NCBI RefSeq assembly: GCF_001426545.1
Contig: NZ_LMEZ01000009.1
Location: 485,523-549,522 of the forward strand
Reading direction: 5' to 3'
From: Mycobacterium sp. Root135
GTDB taxonomy: Bacteria; Actinomycetota; Actinomycetes; Mycobacteriales; Mycobacteriaceae
Length of the DNA: 64,000 nucleotides
Shown: positions 43,295 to 52,004 of the stretch, piece by piece
How the letters are laid out: each line of letters starts with the position of its first letter
How positions within the stretch are numbered: position 1 is the stretch's first letter
Program-made: the position numbers and the translations under genes
The notes under the pieces: generated by a model
Seen by the model: the letters and a program-made list of their open reading frames with translations, nothing else
The model's database searches: none
What the model was told of the DNA's origin: nothing

Positions 43295-43861
43295 CTATCC
43301 CGTGTTGCCGATCAATTCGACTCCGTTGCCGTTCCACCGGAACCGCACCACGCTCTTGAGCTTGCTGGTCTCGTTGAGGTACATCAGCGCGATGGTGTCG
43401 CCCGTCGTCGCGGTGTCGTCGATGCCGTTGAAGCCGTAGGTGTCCGGAACGCCGGTGGGGATCACCTTGCCAAGGTGGAACAACACGGCGCGGGTGTTCG
43501 GGTTGTCGGCGTTGGTGTTCGCCTTGATGACGATCGCCGACAGCGGCGCGCATTCGTTGTAATTGCCCGCCAACGGCTCGGGGCTCCACGGTTGGCCACT
43601 CCGAGGGTCCTTCGGCAGTTCGGACACGGCCTTGGCGATCTCCGGTGCGGCCAGGTCGACGGCACAGGGATCGGCGGGCGCCGGCGCCGGGGACGGACCG
43701 GCGGCGACCGTCGGGGCAGGAGCGGGTGCGGCCGTCTGAGCCGGGGGGACGGTGGCTTCCGGGGTCTTGGAGACGGTCGAATCGCTCGCCCCGCAGCCGG
43801 CGAGTGTCGCCACCGCGGCCAGGACTGCGAACCACCGATGCACCCTCACTGGTCCCTTCAC
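43295..43861 (-). CDS. lprE: Lipoprotein LprE (LppP/LprE family)
   Basis: 188 residues. The signal ends at lipobox TLAGC, with the lipidated cysteine at 23. A proline/alanine/threonine-rich spacer (about 30-62) leads to a domain with two cysteines (DPCAVDL and NECAPL) likely disulfide-bonded. The sequence ASAIVIKANTN-like region and VLFHLGKVIPTG identify the LppP/LprE family, surface-exposed lipoproteins of mycobacteria with unknown biochemical action. Divergent from deaD. Confidence 0.88.
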   Translation of the reverse strand: MKGPVRVHRWFAVLAAVATLAGCGASDSTVSKTPEATVPPAQTAAPAPAPTVAAGPSPAPAPADPCAVDLAAPEIAKAVSELPKDPRSGQPWSPEPLAGNYNECAPLSAIVIKANTNADNPNTRAVLFHLGKVIPTGVPDTYGFNGIDDTATTGDTIALMYLNETSKLKSVVRFRWNGNGVELIGNTG

Positions 43862-43945
43862 GCTGCGCCACCGTACCGGCTATTCGTGTGCACGCGGGGA
43901 CGACATGAGGGAGAGAGCTGCATTTACCCGTAGACTGCCACCTCG

Positions 43946-45640
43946 ATGAGCTCTGAAGACTCCGACGCGACTGGCGCCGACATAACCTTTGCTGACCTGC
44001 AGATTCACCCGGCGGTGCTGCGGGCCCTCGCCGACGTCGGCTACGAGTCGCCGTCGGCGATTCAGGCCGCGACGATTCCGGCGATGATGGCCGGCTCCGA
44101 CGTGGTCGGACTTGCGCAGACCGGCACCGGCAAGACCGCCGCGTTCGCGATCCCCATCCTGTCCCGGATCGACACCACCAGCCGCACCACGCAGGCCTTG
44201 GTGCTCGCCCCGACGCGCGAGCTTGCACTGCAGGTCGCGGAGGCTTTCAGCCGCTACGGAGCGCACCTGCCGGTGAACGTGCTTCCGGTCTACGGCGGCT
44301 CGTCCTACGGTCCGCAGCTGGCCGGCCTCAAGCGCGGCGCGCAGGTCGTCGTCGGCACCCCCGGCCGGGTGATCGACCACCTTGAGAAGGGCAGCCTGGA
44401 CGTCTCGCACCTCGACTACATGGTGCTCGACGAGGCCGACGAGATGCTGCAGATGGGCTTCGCCGAGGACGTCGAGCGGATCCTCGCCGACACCCCCGAG
44501 TACAAGCAGGTGGCCCTGTTCTCGGCCACCATGCCGCCCGCGATCCGCAAGATCACCTCCAAGTACCTGCACGATCCCGTACAGGTCACTGTGAAGTCGA
44601 AGACGGCGACCGCGGAGAACATCTCGCAGCGCTACATCCAGGTGGCCGGACCGCGGAAGATGGATGCGCTCACCCGATTGCTCGAGGTCGAGCCGTTCGA
44701 GGCGATGATCGTGTTCGTCCGCACCAAGCAGGCCACCGAAGAGGTCGCCGAAAAGCTGCGCGCCAGGGGATTCTCCGCCGCGGCCATCAACGGTGACATC
44801 GCCCAGGCCGTCCGTGAGCGCACCATCAGTCAGCTCAAGGACGGGACGATCGACATCCTGATCGCCACCGACGTTGCGGCGCGTGGTCTGGACGTCGAGC
44901 GCATCTCCCACGTCCTCAACTACGACATCCCGCACGATCCGGAGTCCTACGTGCACCGCATCGGGCGCACGGGTCGGGCCGGGCGCTCCGGCGCGGCGGT
45001 GCTGTTCGTCACACCGCGCGAGAAGCATCTGCTCAACTCCATCGAGCGGGTGTCCCGGCAGAAGCTCGTCGAGTCGCAGCTCCCGTCCGTCGACGACGTC
45101 AACGACAAGCGCGTCGAGAAGTTCCGCGAAGCGATCACCGAGGCGCTGAACGCCCCCGGAATCGAGTTGTTCCGCAAGCTGATCGAGGACTACGAGCGCG
45201 ACCACGACGTGCCGACGGCCGAGATCGCCGCGGCCTTGGCGGTGCAGAGTCGCGGTGGTGGCGAGTTCCTGATGACCGAGCCGCCGCCGGAGAAGCGCCG
45301 CGAGCGTCCGGACCGCGACTCGACCGGTGAGGGCGGCCCGCGCAAGCGGCGCGACAACGTCCGAAGTGACCTCGCCACCTACCGCATCGCGGTCGGCAAG
45401 CGGCACAAGGTCGGTCCGGGTTCCATCGTCGGCGCGATCGCCAACGAGGGTGGGTTGCACCGCAGCGACTTCGGCCACATCACCATCAAGATGGACCATT
45501 CGACGGTCGAGTTGCCTGCGAAGCTGTCCAATGAAACCTTGAAGAAGCTCGCGAACACCCGTATTTCGGGTGTGCTCATCGATCTCAAACAAGATCGTCC
45601 AGGTCGAGAGGGTCCGAGTCACCACCACAAGCCGAAGTGA
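43946..45640 (+). CDS. deaD: DEAD-box RNA helicase DeaD
   Basis: 564 residues. Helicase core with the Q motif, Walker A AQTGTGKT (57-64), motif II DEAD (162-165), SAT, and motif VI HRIGRTGRAGRSG. The C-terminal part (about 465-540) has the DbpA-type RNA-binding fold (YRIAVGKRHKVGPGSIVGAI). It unwinds structured RNA in ribosome assembly and cold adaptation. It is followed by a coupled acyltransferase gene. Confidence 0.95.
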   Translation: MSSEDSDATGADITFADLQIHPAVLRALADVGYESPSAIQAATIPAMMAGSDVVGLAQTGTGKTAAFAIPILSRIDTTSRTTQALVLAPTRELALQVAEAFSRYGAHLPVNVLPVYGGSSYGPQLAGLKRGAQVVVGTPGRVIDHLEKGSLDVSHLDYMVLDEADEMLQMGFAEDVERILADTPEYKQVALFSATMPPAIRKITSKYLHDPVQVTVKSKTATAENISQRYIQVAGPRKMDALTRLLEVEPFEAMIVFVRTKQATEEVAEKLRARGFSAAAINGDIAQAVRERTISQLKDGTIDILIATDVAARGLDVERISHVLNYDIPHDPESYVHRIGRTGRAGRSGAAVLFVTPREKHLLNSIERVSRQKLVESQLPSVDDVNDKRVEKFREAITEALNAPGIELFRKLIEDYERDHDVPTAEIAAALAVQSRGGGEFLMTEPPPEKRRERPDRDSTGEGGPRKRRDNVRSDLATYRIAVGKRHKVGPGSIVGAIANEGGLHRSDFGHITIKMDHSTVELPAKLSNETLKKLANTRISGVLIDLKQDRPGREGPSHHHKPK

Positions 45641-46779
45641 CGGAGCGCGACACTGACGTTGGCGGCCTCGAGTCGGCAAGCCGGGGCAGAGTCGCCTCAC
45701 TAACCGGCGTTCGCGCGGTCGCCGCGATACTCGTGATGTTGACCCACGCCGCGTACACGACGGGCAAGTACACCCACGGCTACGCGGGATTGATCTACTC
45801 CCGCATGGAGATTGGCGTCCCGATCTTCTTCGTGCTGTCCGGCTTCCTGCTGTTCGCGCCGTGGGTGCAGGCGGCCGCCGACGGTCGCCCTGCGCCGTCG
45901 GTCAGCCGATACGCGTGGCATCGGGTTCGGCGAATCATGCCCGCCTATGTCGTCACGGTGCTCGCGGCGTACCTGGTGTATCACTTCCGTACTGCGGGGC
46001 CGAATCCCGGCCACACGTGGATTGGGTTGTTTCGCAATCTGACCCTGACGCAGATCTACACCGACGACTACCTGTATTCGTATCTGCACCAAGGCCTTAC
46101 ACAGATGTGGAGCCTCGCCGTCGAGGCGGCGTTCTACGTCGCCCTTCCGTTCTTGGCCTATCTGCTGTTGGTGGTGGTGTGCCGCAGGCAGTGGCATCCG
46201 GTGCGCCTGATCCTCGGACTGGTGGCGTTGGCGTTCGTCAGCCCGGCCTGGTTGACGCTGGTGCACACCACCGAGTTCCTTCCCGACGGTGCGCCGCTGT
46301 GGCTGCCGACGTATCTGACGTGGTTCCTCGGCGGAATGCTGCTCGCGGCGCTGCTGCCCCTCGGCGTGCGTGCGTACGCGGTGATCTGCATACCGCTGGC
46401 GATTGCCTGCTATCTCATCGCGTCGACGCCGATCGCCGGGGCGCCTACGACGTCACCCGCCGAGCTCCGGGAGGGCTTGGTCAAGACGGTCTTCTACGCG
46501 GTCATCTCGACGCTGGTGGTGGCCCCGCTGGCGCTACGGGGGCACGACGGAGCGCGCGGGTGGTATCAGCAGTTCATGGCGAGCCGGCCGATGGTGTTCC
46601 TCGGCGAAATCTCCTACGAGATCTTTCTGATTCACCTCGTCACCATGGAATTGGTGATGGTCGAAATCCTGCGGTTCCCGATCTACACCGGCTCCATGTG
46701 GTGGTTGTTCGTGGTCACGATGATCGTCACCGTGCCGCTGGCGTGGCTGCTGCACCGCGTGACCCGGGTGCGGACGTAG
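45637..46779 (+). CDS. Membrane acyltransferase, family 3 (OafA-like, Rv1254-like)
   Basis: 380 residues from GTG, overlapping the deaD stop. About ten membrane segments. The first hydrophobic block contains LTGVRAVAAILVMLTHA, with the catalytic-type histidine after segment 1, and the R-x-R-R motif (HRVRRIMPAYVV) in the first loop. The family moves acyl groups from acyl-CoA onto extracytoplasmic sugars or lipids. The acceptor is unknown; cell-wall or glycolipid acylation is plausible in this genus. Confidence 0.87.
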   Translation: MTERDTDVGGLESASRGRVASLTGVRAVAAILVMLTHAAYTTGKYTHGYAGLIYSRMEIGVPIFFVLSGFLLFAPWVQAAADGRPAPSVSRYAWHRVRRIMPAYVVTVLAAYLVYHFRTAGPNPGHTWIGLFRNLTLTQIYTDDYLYSYLHQGLTQMWSLAVEAAFYVALPFLAYLLLVVVCRRQWHPVRLILGLVALAFVSPAWLTLVHTTEFLPDGAPLWLPTYLTWFLGGMLLAALLPLGVRAYAVICIPLAIACYLIASTPIAGAPTTSPAELREGLVKTVFYAVISTLVVAPLALRGHDGARGWYQQFMASRPMVFLGEISYEIFLIHLVTMELVMVEILRFPIYTGSMWWLFVVTMIVTVPLAWLLHRVTRVRT

Positions 46780-46798
46780 CCACCGCCCGCCACGCCAA

Positions 46799-46817
46799 TT
46801 GAGTTAGGGTTACCTAA
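46799..46817 (+). promoter_or_regulatory. Candidate IdeR iron box
   Basis: TTGAGTTAGGGTTACCTAA matches about 16 of 19 positions of the mycobacterial IdeR consensus (TWAGGTWAGSCTWACCTWA, allowing W and S). It ends 16 bp before the ATG of a siderophore-interacting-type flavoprotein. Such placement allows iron-dependent repression of that gene. Confidence 0.7.
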
Positions 46818-46833
46818 GTCGATTGGAGACGTC

Positions 46834-47577
46834 ATGGCCGAACACAAGACATCCCGCGGATTTACCGGTGCGCTCGTAAAGCTCTGGCGCGGAGGCGATT
46901 ACGCCCTGACGGTCACAGGTCGCACCGAGGTGACGCCGAACTACCTCCGCCTGCACTTCCTCGCCAAGGAGTTGCTCGCCGAGCGCCCGATCCATCCGAC
47001 GATGTGGGTCCGCGGCTGGTTCCCCGACGGCAACAAGTCACATCAGCGGGGCTACACGCTGGTCAACCCCGATCCCGAGGCCGGGACGCTGGACGTCGAG
47101 TTCGCCATGCACGACGGACTGGCGACGGCCTGGGCCAGGGCCGCCACACCTGGCGACACCCTCGAGGTCACGGTCCTCGGAAGCAACTTCACCCTCCCGG
47201 AACCCGCGCCCGCGGGTTACGTCGTCGTCGGTGACACGGCGTCGTTGCCGGCGATCAACTCGCTGCTCGACGCCAAAGCCCGGGCGAGCGAAGCGACGGG
47301 GAGTGGCACCGACGTGCCGGCCAGGGTCTTCCTCGAGTCCTCCCACGACGACGACCGCGAACTCCCCGTCACCGGGGGCGACGTCACGTGGGTCGACCGC
47401 AAGAACGGCGGCGAGGCGTTGGTCGAGGCCGTCCGATCGTCGGCCTTCCCGGCGCCCGACCACTTCGGCTGGGTGGCCTGTGACAACCGCACCACCCGGG
47501 CGGTCGCCAAGATCCTCCGCGAGGACTACGGAATACCTCGCAAGGCCGTCAAGGCGCAGGCCTACTGGGCGGGCTGA
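46834..47577 (+). CDS. Siderophore-interacting-protein (SIP)-family flavoprotein
   Basis: 247 residues. Residues about 20-125 form the FAD-binding barrel (TEVTPNYLRLHFLA, then RGYTLVNPD as the R-x-Y-T/S flavin contact). Residues 130-247 form an NAD(P)H-binding half with YVVVGDTASLPAINSLL, and a closing Y-W-x-G. The family releases iron from ferri-siderophores by reduction. An IdeR-type box lies just upstream. The distance from the carboxymycobactin genes is unknown from this window. Confidence 0.9.
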   Translation: MAEHKTSRGFTGALVKLWRGGDYALTVTGRTEVTPNYLRLHFLAKELLAERPIHPTMWVRGWFPDGNKSHQRGYTLVNPDPEAGTLDVEFAMHDGLATAWARAATPGDTLEVTVLGSNFTLPEPAPAGYVVVGDTASLPAINSLLDAKARASEATGSGTDVPARVFLESSHDDDRELPVTGGDVTWVDRKNGGEALVEAVRSSAFPAPDHFGWVACDNRTTRAVAKILREDYGIPRKAVKAQAYWAG

Positions 47578-47694
47578 CGCCCACTCGAGTCAAGATCAAC
47601 TCCGGCGAGGAATGTCCCGCGGGGAGGGCAGCAGGCGCCTACGCTGTGGCCCATCGCCGCAGCGCGGCGGTCCCTTCGGCGAGCGGACGGCCCC

Positions 47695-50070
47695 ATGACT
47701 GCTACGGAACGGGCGCAGGTTCGGCGCGACATTCTGCCGATCCCCGACGTCGCCCAGGTCGGCCTGACGACCTACGACGCGAAGGACCCGGACACCAGCT
47801 ATCCGCCGATCAAGGACGTGCGTCCGCCCGACGGCGCGCCCAACGTGCTCGTCATCCTGATCGACGACGTCGGCTTCGGCGCCAGCAGCGCGTTCGGCGG
47901 CCCGTGTGAGACGCCCAACTTCGAGAAGCTCGCGTCAGGAGGGTTGAAGTACAACCGTTTTCACACCACGGCGTTGTGTTCCCCGACGCGGCAGGCGTTG
48001 TTGACCGGCCGCAACCACCACTCCGTCGGCATGGGGTGCATCACCGAGGCTGCCACGGCAGCACCGGGTTACAGCTCGGTGCTGCCGAACACCAAGGCGC
48101 CTCTGCCGCTGACGCTGAAGCTCAACGGCTACTCCACGGCGCAGTTCGGCAAGTGCCACGAGGTGCCCGTCTGGCAGGCCAGCCCGGCGGGGCCGTTCAC
48201 CGCCTGGCCGAGCGGAGGAGGCGGCTTCGAGTACTTCTACGGTTTCATCGGCGGTGAGAACAATCAGTGGGATCCGGCCCTCTACGAGGGGACGACGCCG
48301 ATCGAGCCGCCGAAGACCGCGGCCGAGGGATACCACCTGACCGAGGACCTGACGGACAAGGCGATCAGCTGGGTGAGCCAGCAGAAGGCGCTCCTGCCCG
48401 ACAAGCCGTTCTTCATGTACTTCGCGCCGGGGGCCACCCACGCGCCGCATCAGGTCCCCGCCGAGTGGATCGAGAAGTACCGGGGCAAATTCGCCCATGG
48501 CTGGGATCGCCAGCGCGAGATCACCTTCGAACGCCAGAGGGAACTCGGCGTGATTCCGGAAGACGCCGTACTGACCCCGCGCCACGCGGAGATCCCGGCC
48601 TGGGACGACATGGACTCGGCATTGCGGCCCGTGTTGGAGCGTCAGATGGAGGTCTATGCCGCCTTCATGGAACACACCGACCATCACGTCGGCCGCTTGC
48701 TCGACGCGCTGGGACCGGTGCTCGACGACACGTTGGTCTACCTCATCGTCGGTGACAACGGAGCCTCGGCGGAGGGCACGCTGCAGGGTGCGTTCAACGA
48801 GATGGCGAACTTCAACGGAATGGCCGCCATCGAGACCCCCGAATTCCTGCTCTCCAAGCTCGACGAGTTCGGTGGGGAGGGTTCCTACGGGCACTACGCG
48901 GTGGGATGGGCCTGGGCGATGGATACGCCCTACCAGTGGACCAAGCAGGTCGCGTCGCACTGGGGTGGCACCCGCAACGGAACGATCGTGCACTGGCCCA
49001 ACGGCATTCAGGCCGAGAGCGGGCACCGTAACCAGTTCGCCCACGTGATCGACTTCGCCCCCACCGTCCTGGAGGCCGCGGGCATCCCGTCCCCGACGTT
49101 GGTCAACGGCGTCATGCAGAGCCCGTATGAGGGTACGAGCATGCTCTACAGCTTCAACGACGCCGACGCCCCCGAACGCCACCAGACGCAGTACTTCGAA
49201 ATGTTCTGCAACCGCGGCATTTACCACCAGGGGTGGAGTGCGGTCACCAAGCACCGCACCCCCTGGGAGATGGGCGGGGCGGTGATGCCGGCCTTCGACG
49301 ACGACGTGTGGGAACTGTACGACGGAAACTCCGATTGGACCCAGGCCAACGACCTGTCCAAGGAACTGCCCGACAGGCTCCACGAGCTGCAGCGACTCTG
49401 GCTGATCGAAGCGGTCAAGTACAACGTCCTCCCGCTGGACGACCGTCAGATCGAACGGTTCATTCCCGACCTCGCGGGGCGGCCCACCCTCATCAAGGGC
49501 AACACCCAACTGCTGTTCGGAGGCATGGGTCGACTGTCGGAGAACAGCGTCCTCGACATCAAGAACAAGTCCTTCGCCGTCACCGCCGACCTCGACGTGC
49601 CCGAGGACGGCGCGCGGGGAGTCGTGATCGCGCAGGGCGGTCGATTCGGCGGGTGGGCCTTATACGCCCACGAAGGGCGTGCCACGTTCTACTACAACGT
49701 CCTTGGCATCACGTCCTCCAGGATCGACGCCACGGCCCCGATACCGACGGGCAAGACGCAGCTGCGTGCCGAATTCGCCTATGACGGTGGTGGAATGGGC
49801 AAGGGTGGCACCGTCACGCTATTCTACGACGGCACCGACGTCGGCACCGGTCGAGTCGACCTGACCCAGGGCGTCGTCTTCTCCGCCGACGAGACCACCG
49901 ACGTGGGGCGTGAGACCGGCACCATGGTCAGCCCCGACTACACCCACGGCTCGAGTCGATTCAACGGCAAGATTGCCTGGGTGCAGATCGATCTCGGTGA
50001 GGACGCCAAGGACGCCGACCACTACGTCGACCCCGAGGAACGCTTCCGCGTCGCGATGGCCAGGCAGTAG
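47695..50070 (+). CDS. Arylsulfatase (formylglycine type)
   Basis: 791 residues, a long sulfatase of the AtsA-like mycobacterial group. The metal aspartates are at 57-58 (LIDDVG). The maturation motif C95-S-P-T-R (LCSPTRQALLTGR) is converted to formylglycine. GKCHEVPVW and IVGDNGAS hold other active-site residues. The C-terminal 230 residues are an extra beta-rich domain ending VDPEERFRVAM. It hydrolyses sulfate esters, giving sulfate for growth or removing sulfate from lipids. No signal peptide is visible; likely cytosolic. Confidence 0.93.
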   Translation: MTATERAQVRRDILPIPDVAQVGLTTYDAKDPDTSYPPIKDVRPPDGAPNVLVILIDDVGFGASSAFGGPCETPNFEKLASGGLKYNRFHTTALCSPTRQALLTGRNHHSVGMGCITEAATAAPGYSSVLPNTKAPLPLTLKLNGYSTAQFGKCHEVPVWQASPAGPFTAWPSGGGGFEYFYGFIGGENNQWDPALYEGTTPIEPPKTAAEGYHLTEDLTDKAISWVSQQKALLPDKPFFMYFAPGATHAPHQVPAEWIEKYRGKFAHGWDRQREITFERQRELGVIPEDAVLTPRHAEIPAWDDMDSALRPVLERQMEVYAAFMEHTDHHVGRLLDALGPVLDDTLVYLIVGDNGASAEGTLQGAFNEMANFNGMAAIETPEFLLSKLDEFGGEGSYGHYAVGWAWAMDTPYQWTKQVASHWGGTRNGTIVHWPNGIQAESGHRNQFAHVIDFAPTVLEAAGIPSPTLVNGVMQSPYEGTSMLYSFNDADAPERHQTQYFEMFCNRGIYHQGWSAVTKHRTPWEMGGAVMPAFDDDVWELYDGNSDWTQANDLSKELPDRLHELQRLWLIEAVKYNVLPLDDRQIERFIPDLAGRPTLIKGNTQLLFGGMGRLSENSVLDIKNKSFAVTADLDVPEDGARGVVIAQGGRFGGWALYAHEGRATFYYNVLGITSSRIDATAPIPTGKTQLRAEFAYDGGGMGKGGTVTLFYDGTDVGTGRVDLTQGVVFSADETTDVGRETGTMVSPDYTHGSSRFNGKIAWVQIDLGEDAKDADHYVDPEERFRVAMARQ

Positions 50071-50649
50071 TCAGCGGACCCGGTTGCCATTGGTGGCCAC
50101 GTCGGCGACGGCGGGGAGCACGAACTCCTCGAGCATCCGTCGTTCGTCGGCAGCGTCGCGACCGGGAAACGTCAACAGCGACACGATGATTCGCACCAGC
50201 CAGCGGGCGCGCGACTCGACGTCGTCGACGCCCAGTGACGCGAGGAACGACGTGGCCATGGCCTCGATGACCTCGGACCGGTCGGCCATTTCGCCGCCGA
50301 TCGGGCGCTCGGTGGTGGCGAACCACGCTGACAGGGAGGGGCTTTCGCGAACACTGCTCAGCGTCACCAGGACGGCCTCGAGCAACCGTTCGCGCGGATC
50401 GGTGATCCCCGCGATGCGGTCACCGAGTTCGCGGAACACCCGGTGTGCCTCACGGTGCACGTAGGCGGTGTGGAGGGCGTCGCGGTTCTCGAAGTAGCGG
50501 TACAGCGTTGCGCGTGAACACCCCGCCGCCGTCGCGACGTCGTTCATGCCGACGCGCGCGGCGCCGTGCCGGGTGAACAGTGCTTCGGCCGCGTCGAGAA
50601 TCCGGTCGGCGGCAGCCTCGACTCGTCGCTCACCAAGCCAGTCCGCCAT
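50071..50649 (-). CDS. TetR-family regulator (Rv1255c-like)
   Basis: 192 residues. The N-terminal helix-turn-helix is at about 12-58 (RILDAAEALFTRHGAARVG and AAGCSRATLYRYFENRDAL). The C-terminal ligand domain is variable. It ends the operon downstream of cyp130 with one base between the genes, so it likely senses a ligand related to the P450 substrate. A palindrome over the cyp130 start is a candidate operator. It converges on the sulfatase with no gap. Confidence 0.88.
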   Translation of the reverse strand: MADWLGERRVEAAADRILDAAEALFTRHGAARVGMNDVATAAGCSRATLYRYFENRDALHTAYVHREAHRVFRELGDRIAGITDPRERLLEAVLVTLSSVRESPSLSAWFATTERPIGGEMADRSEVIEAMATSFLASLGVDDVESRARWLVRIIVSLLTFPGRDAADERRMLEEFVLPAVADVATNGNRVR

Positions 50650-50650
50650 C

Positions 50651-51883
50651 TCAGCCGACCCGGAAGGGCATCGACAGCGGTCGGCGCACGTAACTGCCTC
50701 CGGCCCAGACGATGTCGTCCTCGTCGACCGCGAAGTCGGGGATGACGGACAGGAGCTCCTCGAGAGCGACGCGCGACTGCATGCGTGCAGCCGCGGCGCC
50801 GAGGCAGTGGTGCGCGCCGTGGCTGAAGGTGAGGATGTTCCGGGGCTTGCGGGTCACGTCGAGGTCTTCGGCGTCGGGACCGTACTGGCGGTCGTCGCGG
50901 TTGCCGGAACCGTAGAGCAGCATCGCGCGCCGCCCCTGCGGAATGGTGGTGTCGCCGATGGTCACGTCGCGGGTCACCGTGCGGCCCAGCATCTGGACCG
51001 GCGAGGTGAGGCGCAGGAATTCGTCGACGGAATCGCTTATCAGCGAGGGATTCTCGACGAGGAGTTGGCGTTGGTCGGGCCGCTGATGCAGCAGCTGCAC
51101 CGAACCGCCGAGCATGCCGGTGGTGGTGTCGTTGCCGCCGGTGACCATCGTGAAGGCGAACGCCAGAATCGACAGCACGCCCGCGACGTCGCCGTCGGCC
51201 CCGATCCCGGCCGCCACCAGGTGGGAGATGGTGTCGTCCGAGCCATTCAGCGGTTGGACGCGTCGGCGTTCGATCAGGGCCGTGAAGTACTCCATCATCT
51301 CCCCGAGGGTGTCCAGTGCTCCGACGATGCCGCCGTCGGCGGTGTTGGCGGCGACGATGGCCTCGGTCCACCCGTCGAACCTGTCGCGGTCGGCCTCGGG
51401 CACTCCGAGGTAATGGGCGACCACCATCGACGGTAGCGGCTTGAACAGTTCGGCCACGACGTCGCCGCCGCCGTTGGCACGTAGTCGCTCCACCCGCTCG
51501 CGCACGTACTGGCGCACCGACGGTTCTACGGATTCCACCTGGCGCGGCGTGAATCCGCGGGACACGAGCTTGCGAAACTCGGTGTGCCCCGGTGGGTCTT
51601 GCATGACCATCGGCGGGTTGTCCACCAGGCCAAGCACTTCCAGCTCACCGTAGTTGACCGTCAACCCGTGGGCCGACGAGAACGTCTGGTGGTCGCGGGC
51701 GGCAGCGAAGACGTCGGCGTGCCGCGACAGCACGTAGTAGTCGTGGTCCGGCGCGCCCTCGGGGACCACGTGGTGCACCGGGTCGTGGTCGCGCAGCGAC
51801 CGGTACATGGGCCAGGGGTCGGGCCAGGTGGCCGCCGTGGCGAGTTCGAAGCGAACCTCGGAATGAGACATCACGGTCGACAT
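50651..51883 (-). CDS. cyp130: Cytochrome P450 CYP130
   Basis: 410 residues from ATG at 51883; a second ATG at 51871 is the alternative. P450 signatures: the I-helix TGGNDTTT (248-255), the E-x-x-R pair Glu288/Arg291 (EFLR), and the heme loop FSHGAHHCLG with the ligand Cys360. The sequence follows M. tuberculosis CYP130 closely along its length. A soluble class I P450 that needs ferredoxin and a reductase, absent here. The physiological substrate is not established. Confidence 0.94.
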   Translation of the reverse strand: MSTVMSHSEVRFELATAATWPDPWPMYRSLRDHDPVHHVVPEGAPDHDYYVLSRHADVFAAARDHQTFSSAHGLTVNYGELEVLGLVDNPPMVMQDPPGHTEFRKLVSRGFTPRQVESVEPSVRQYVRERVERLRANGGGDVVAELFKPLPSMVVAHYLGVPEADRDRFDGWTEAIVAANTADGGIVGALDTLGEMMEYFTALIERRRVQPLNGSDDTISHLVAAGIGADGDVAGVLSILAFAFTMVTGGNDTTTGMLGGSVQLLHQRPDQRQLLVENPSLISDSVDEFLRLTSPVQMLGRTVTRDVTIGDTTIPQGRRAMLLYGSGNRDDRQYGPDAEDLDVTRKPRNILTFSHGAHHCLGAAAARMQSRVALEELLSVIPDFAVDEDDIVWAGGSYVRRPLSMPFRVG

Positions 51884-51890
51884 GTCTCAT
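51863..51890. promoter_or_regulatory. Inverted repeat over the cyp130 start codons
   Basis: ATGAGACAT (51863-51871) and ATGTCTCAT (51882-51890) are exact reverse complements, ten bases apart. Both possible start codons of cyp130 are inside it. It is a candidate operator for the TetR protein of the same operon. Confidence 0.55.
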
Positions 51891-52004
51891 GATTGCGACA
51901 CGTCAGCTCTCATGTCAACCGTCGAGCGCGCCGACTTCTGCGCCAGGGTCGCCACATGTCGCGGATCGCCGCCCTCGCGCAGAACTCGCGGTAAGGCCGG
52001 CGAG

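Noticed and set aside
43880..45700. 606-residue frame opposite deaD
   Set aside because: Mirror of the helicase gene with no domain; a high-GC artefact.
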